From NCBI GenBank assembly GCA_031216915.1, contig CM062289.1, positions 441,387,587 through 441,451,586 on the forward strand: 64,000 nucleotides of DNA. Reading direction: 5' to 3'. Of this stretch, positions 63,949-64,000 are shown one piece after another. The translations under genes were made by a program, and so were the position numbers. The first letter of the stretch is position 1. Each line of letters starts with the position of its first letter. The notes under the pieces are model-generated. The model was not told the origin of the DNA. It saw nothing but the letters and a program-made list of their open reading frames with translations, and made no database searches. The stretch comes from Pictodentalium vernedei. Its lineage: Eukaryota > Mollusca > Scaphopoda > Dentaliida > Dentaliidae.

Positions 63949-64000
63949 AATAAAACCCACACCATTTGCAGAGACAAGCAACAACCGACCATGTTTGTTG

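Overview
This is a eukaryotic, AT-rich and extremely transposon-dense piece of an animal genome. No operons, Shine-Dalgarno sites or prokaryotic gene packing are visible. Several features point to a mollusc, most likely a bivalve, though this is inference and no species is named: modular repeats of about 100-340 bp units that end in an ACGG/ACAG-type microsatellite plus a 3' stem-loop (like the 'pearl'/Helentron-associated elements described in bivalves), tRNA-derived SINEs, a DIRS retrotransposon and many MITEs.

Only two host protein genes can be supported, both on the minus strand: two nine-finger C2H2 zinc-finger genes (5439-6551 and 38747-39772). They share an N-terminal motif and the same exon organisation, with a splice acceptor ending in CAG placed directly against the first ATG of a single finger-coding exon. 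The first gene is followed downstream by about 1.1 kb of decayed fingers. The second has a hairpin MITE starting 25 bp after its stop codon.

Almost everything else is mobile or repeat DNA. In order: a LINE reverse-transcriptase tail (1-371); a 2.2-kb hAT element (478-2661); ZNF gene 1 with surrounding MITEs (3.2-7.6 kb); mixed MITEs, hAT, Tigger-like elements and a SINE (8-18 kb); modular arrays with nested hAT, SINE and MITE insertions (18-24.5 kb); hairpin elements and a G/C-homopolymer foldback (24.8-28.4 kb); minisatellite, SINEs, hAT and TA-type MITEs (29-34.5 kb); another modular array (35.5-38.4 kb); ZNF gene 2 (38.7-39.8 kb); more arrays (40-45.2 kb); a 9.2-kb hAT composite (45898-55133) holding three piggyBac-type MITEs and a SINE, one of those MITEs being split by a 7.0-kb DIRS retrotransposon; Helentron-like arrays (55.3-57.4 kb); and finally hAT, MITE, a miniature LTR element (TRIM, 60848-61244), large hairpins, a SINE and a tandem-repeat-bearing TTAA element (57.8-64 kb).

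Three points stand out. (1) Many MITE families carry an independent near-perfect hairpin at their centre, and at least two of these hairpin cores occur inside families with different terminal repeats, as if the core were an exchangeable module. (2) The DIRS element keeps its inverted terminal repeats and the internal complementary region that matches the circle junction; the MITE it entered gives an exact empty site and shows no target duplication. (3) A 397-bp TRIM has a proline-tRNA-type primer site and terminal repeats that contain A-box/B-box-like (Pol III type 2) sequences. All calls are from reading the sequence; no database search was done.
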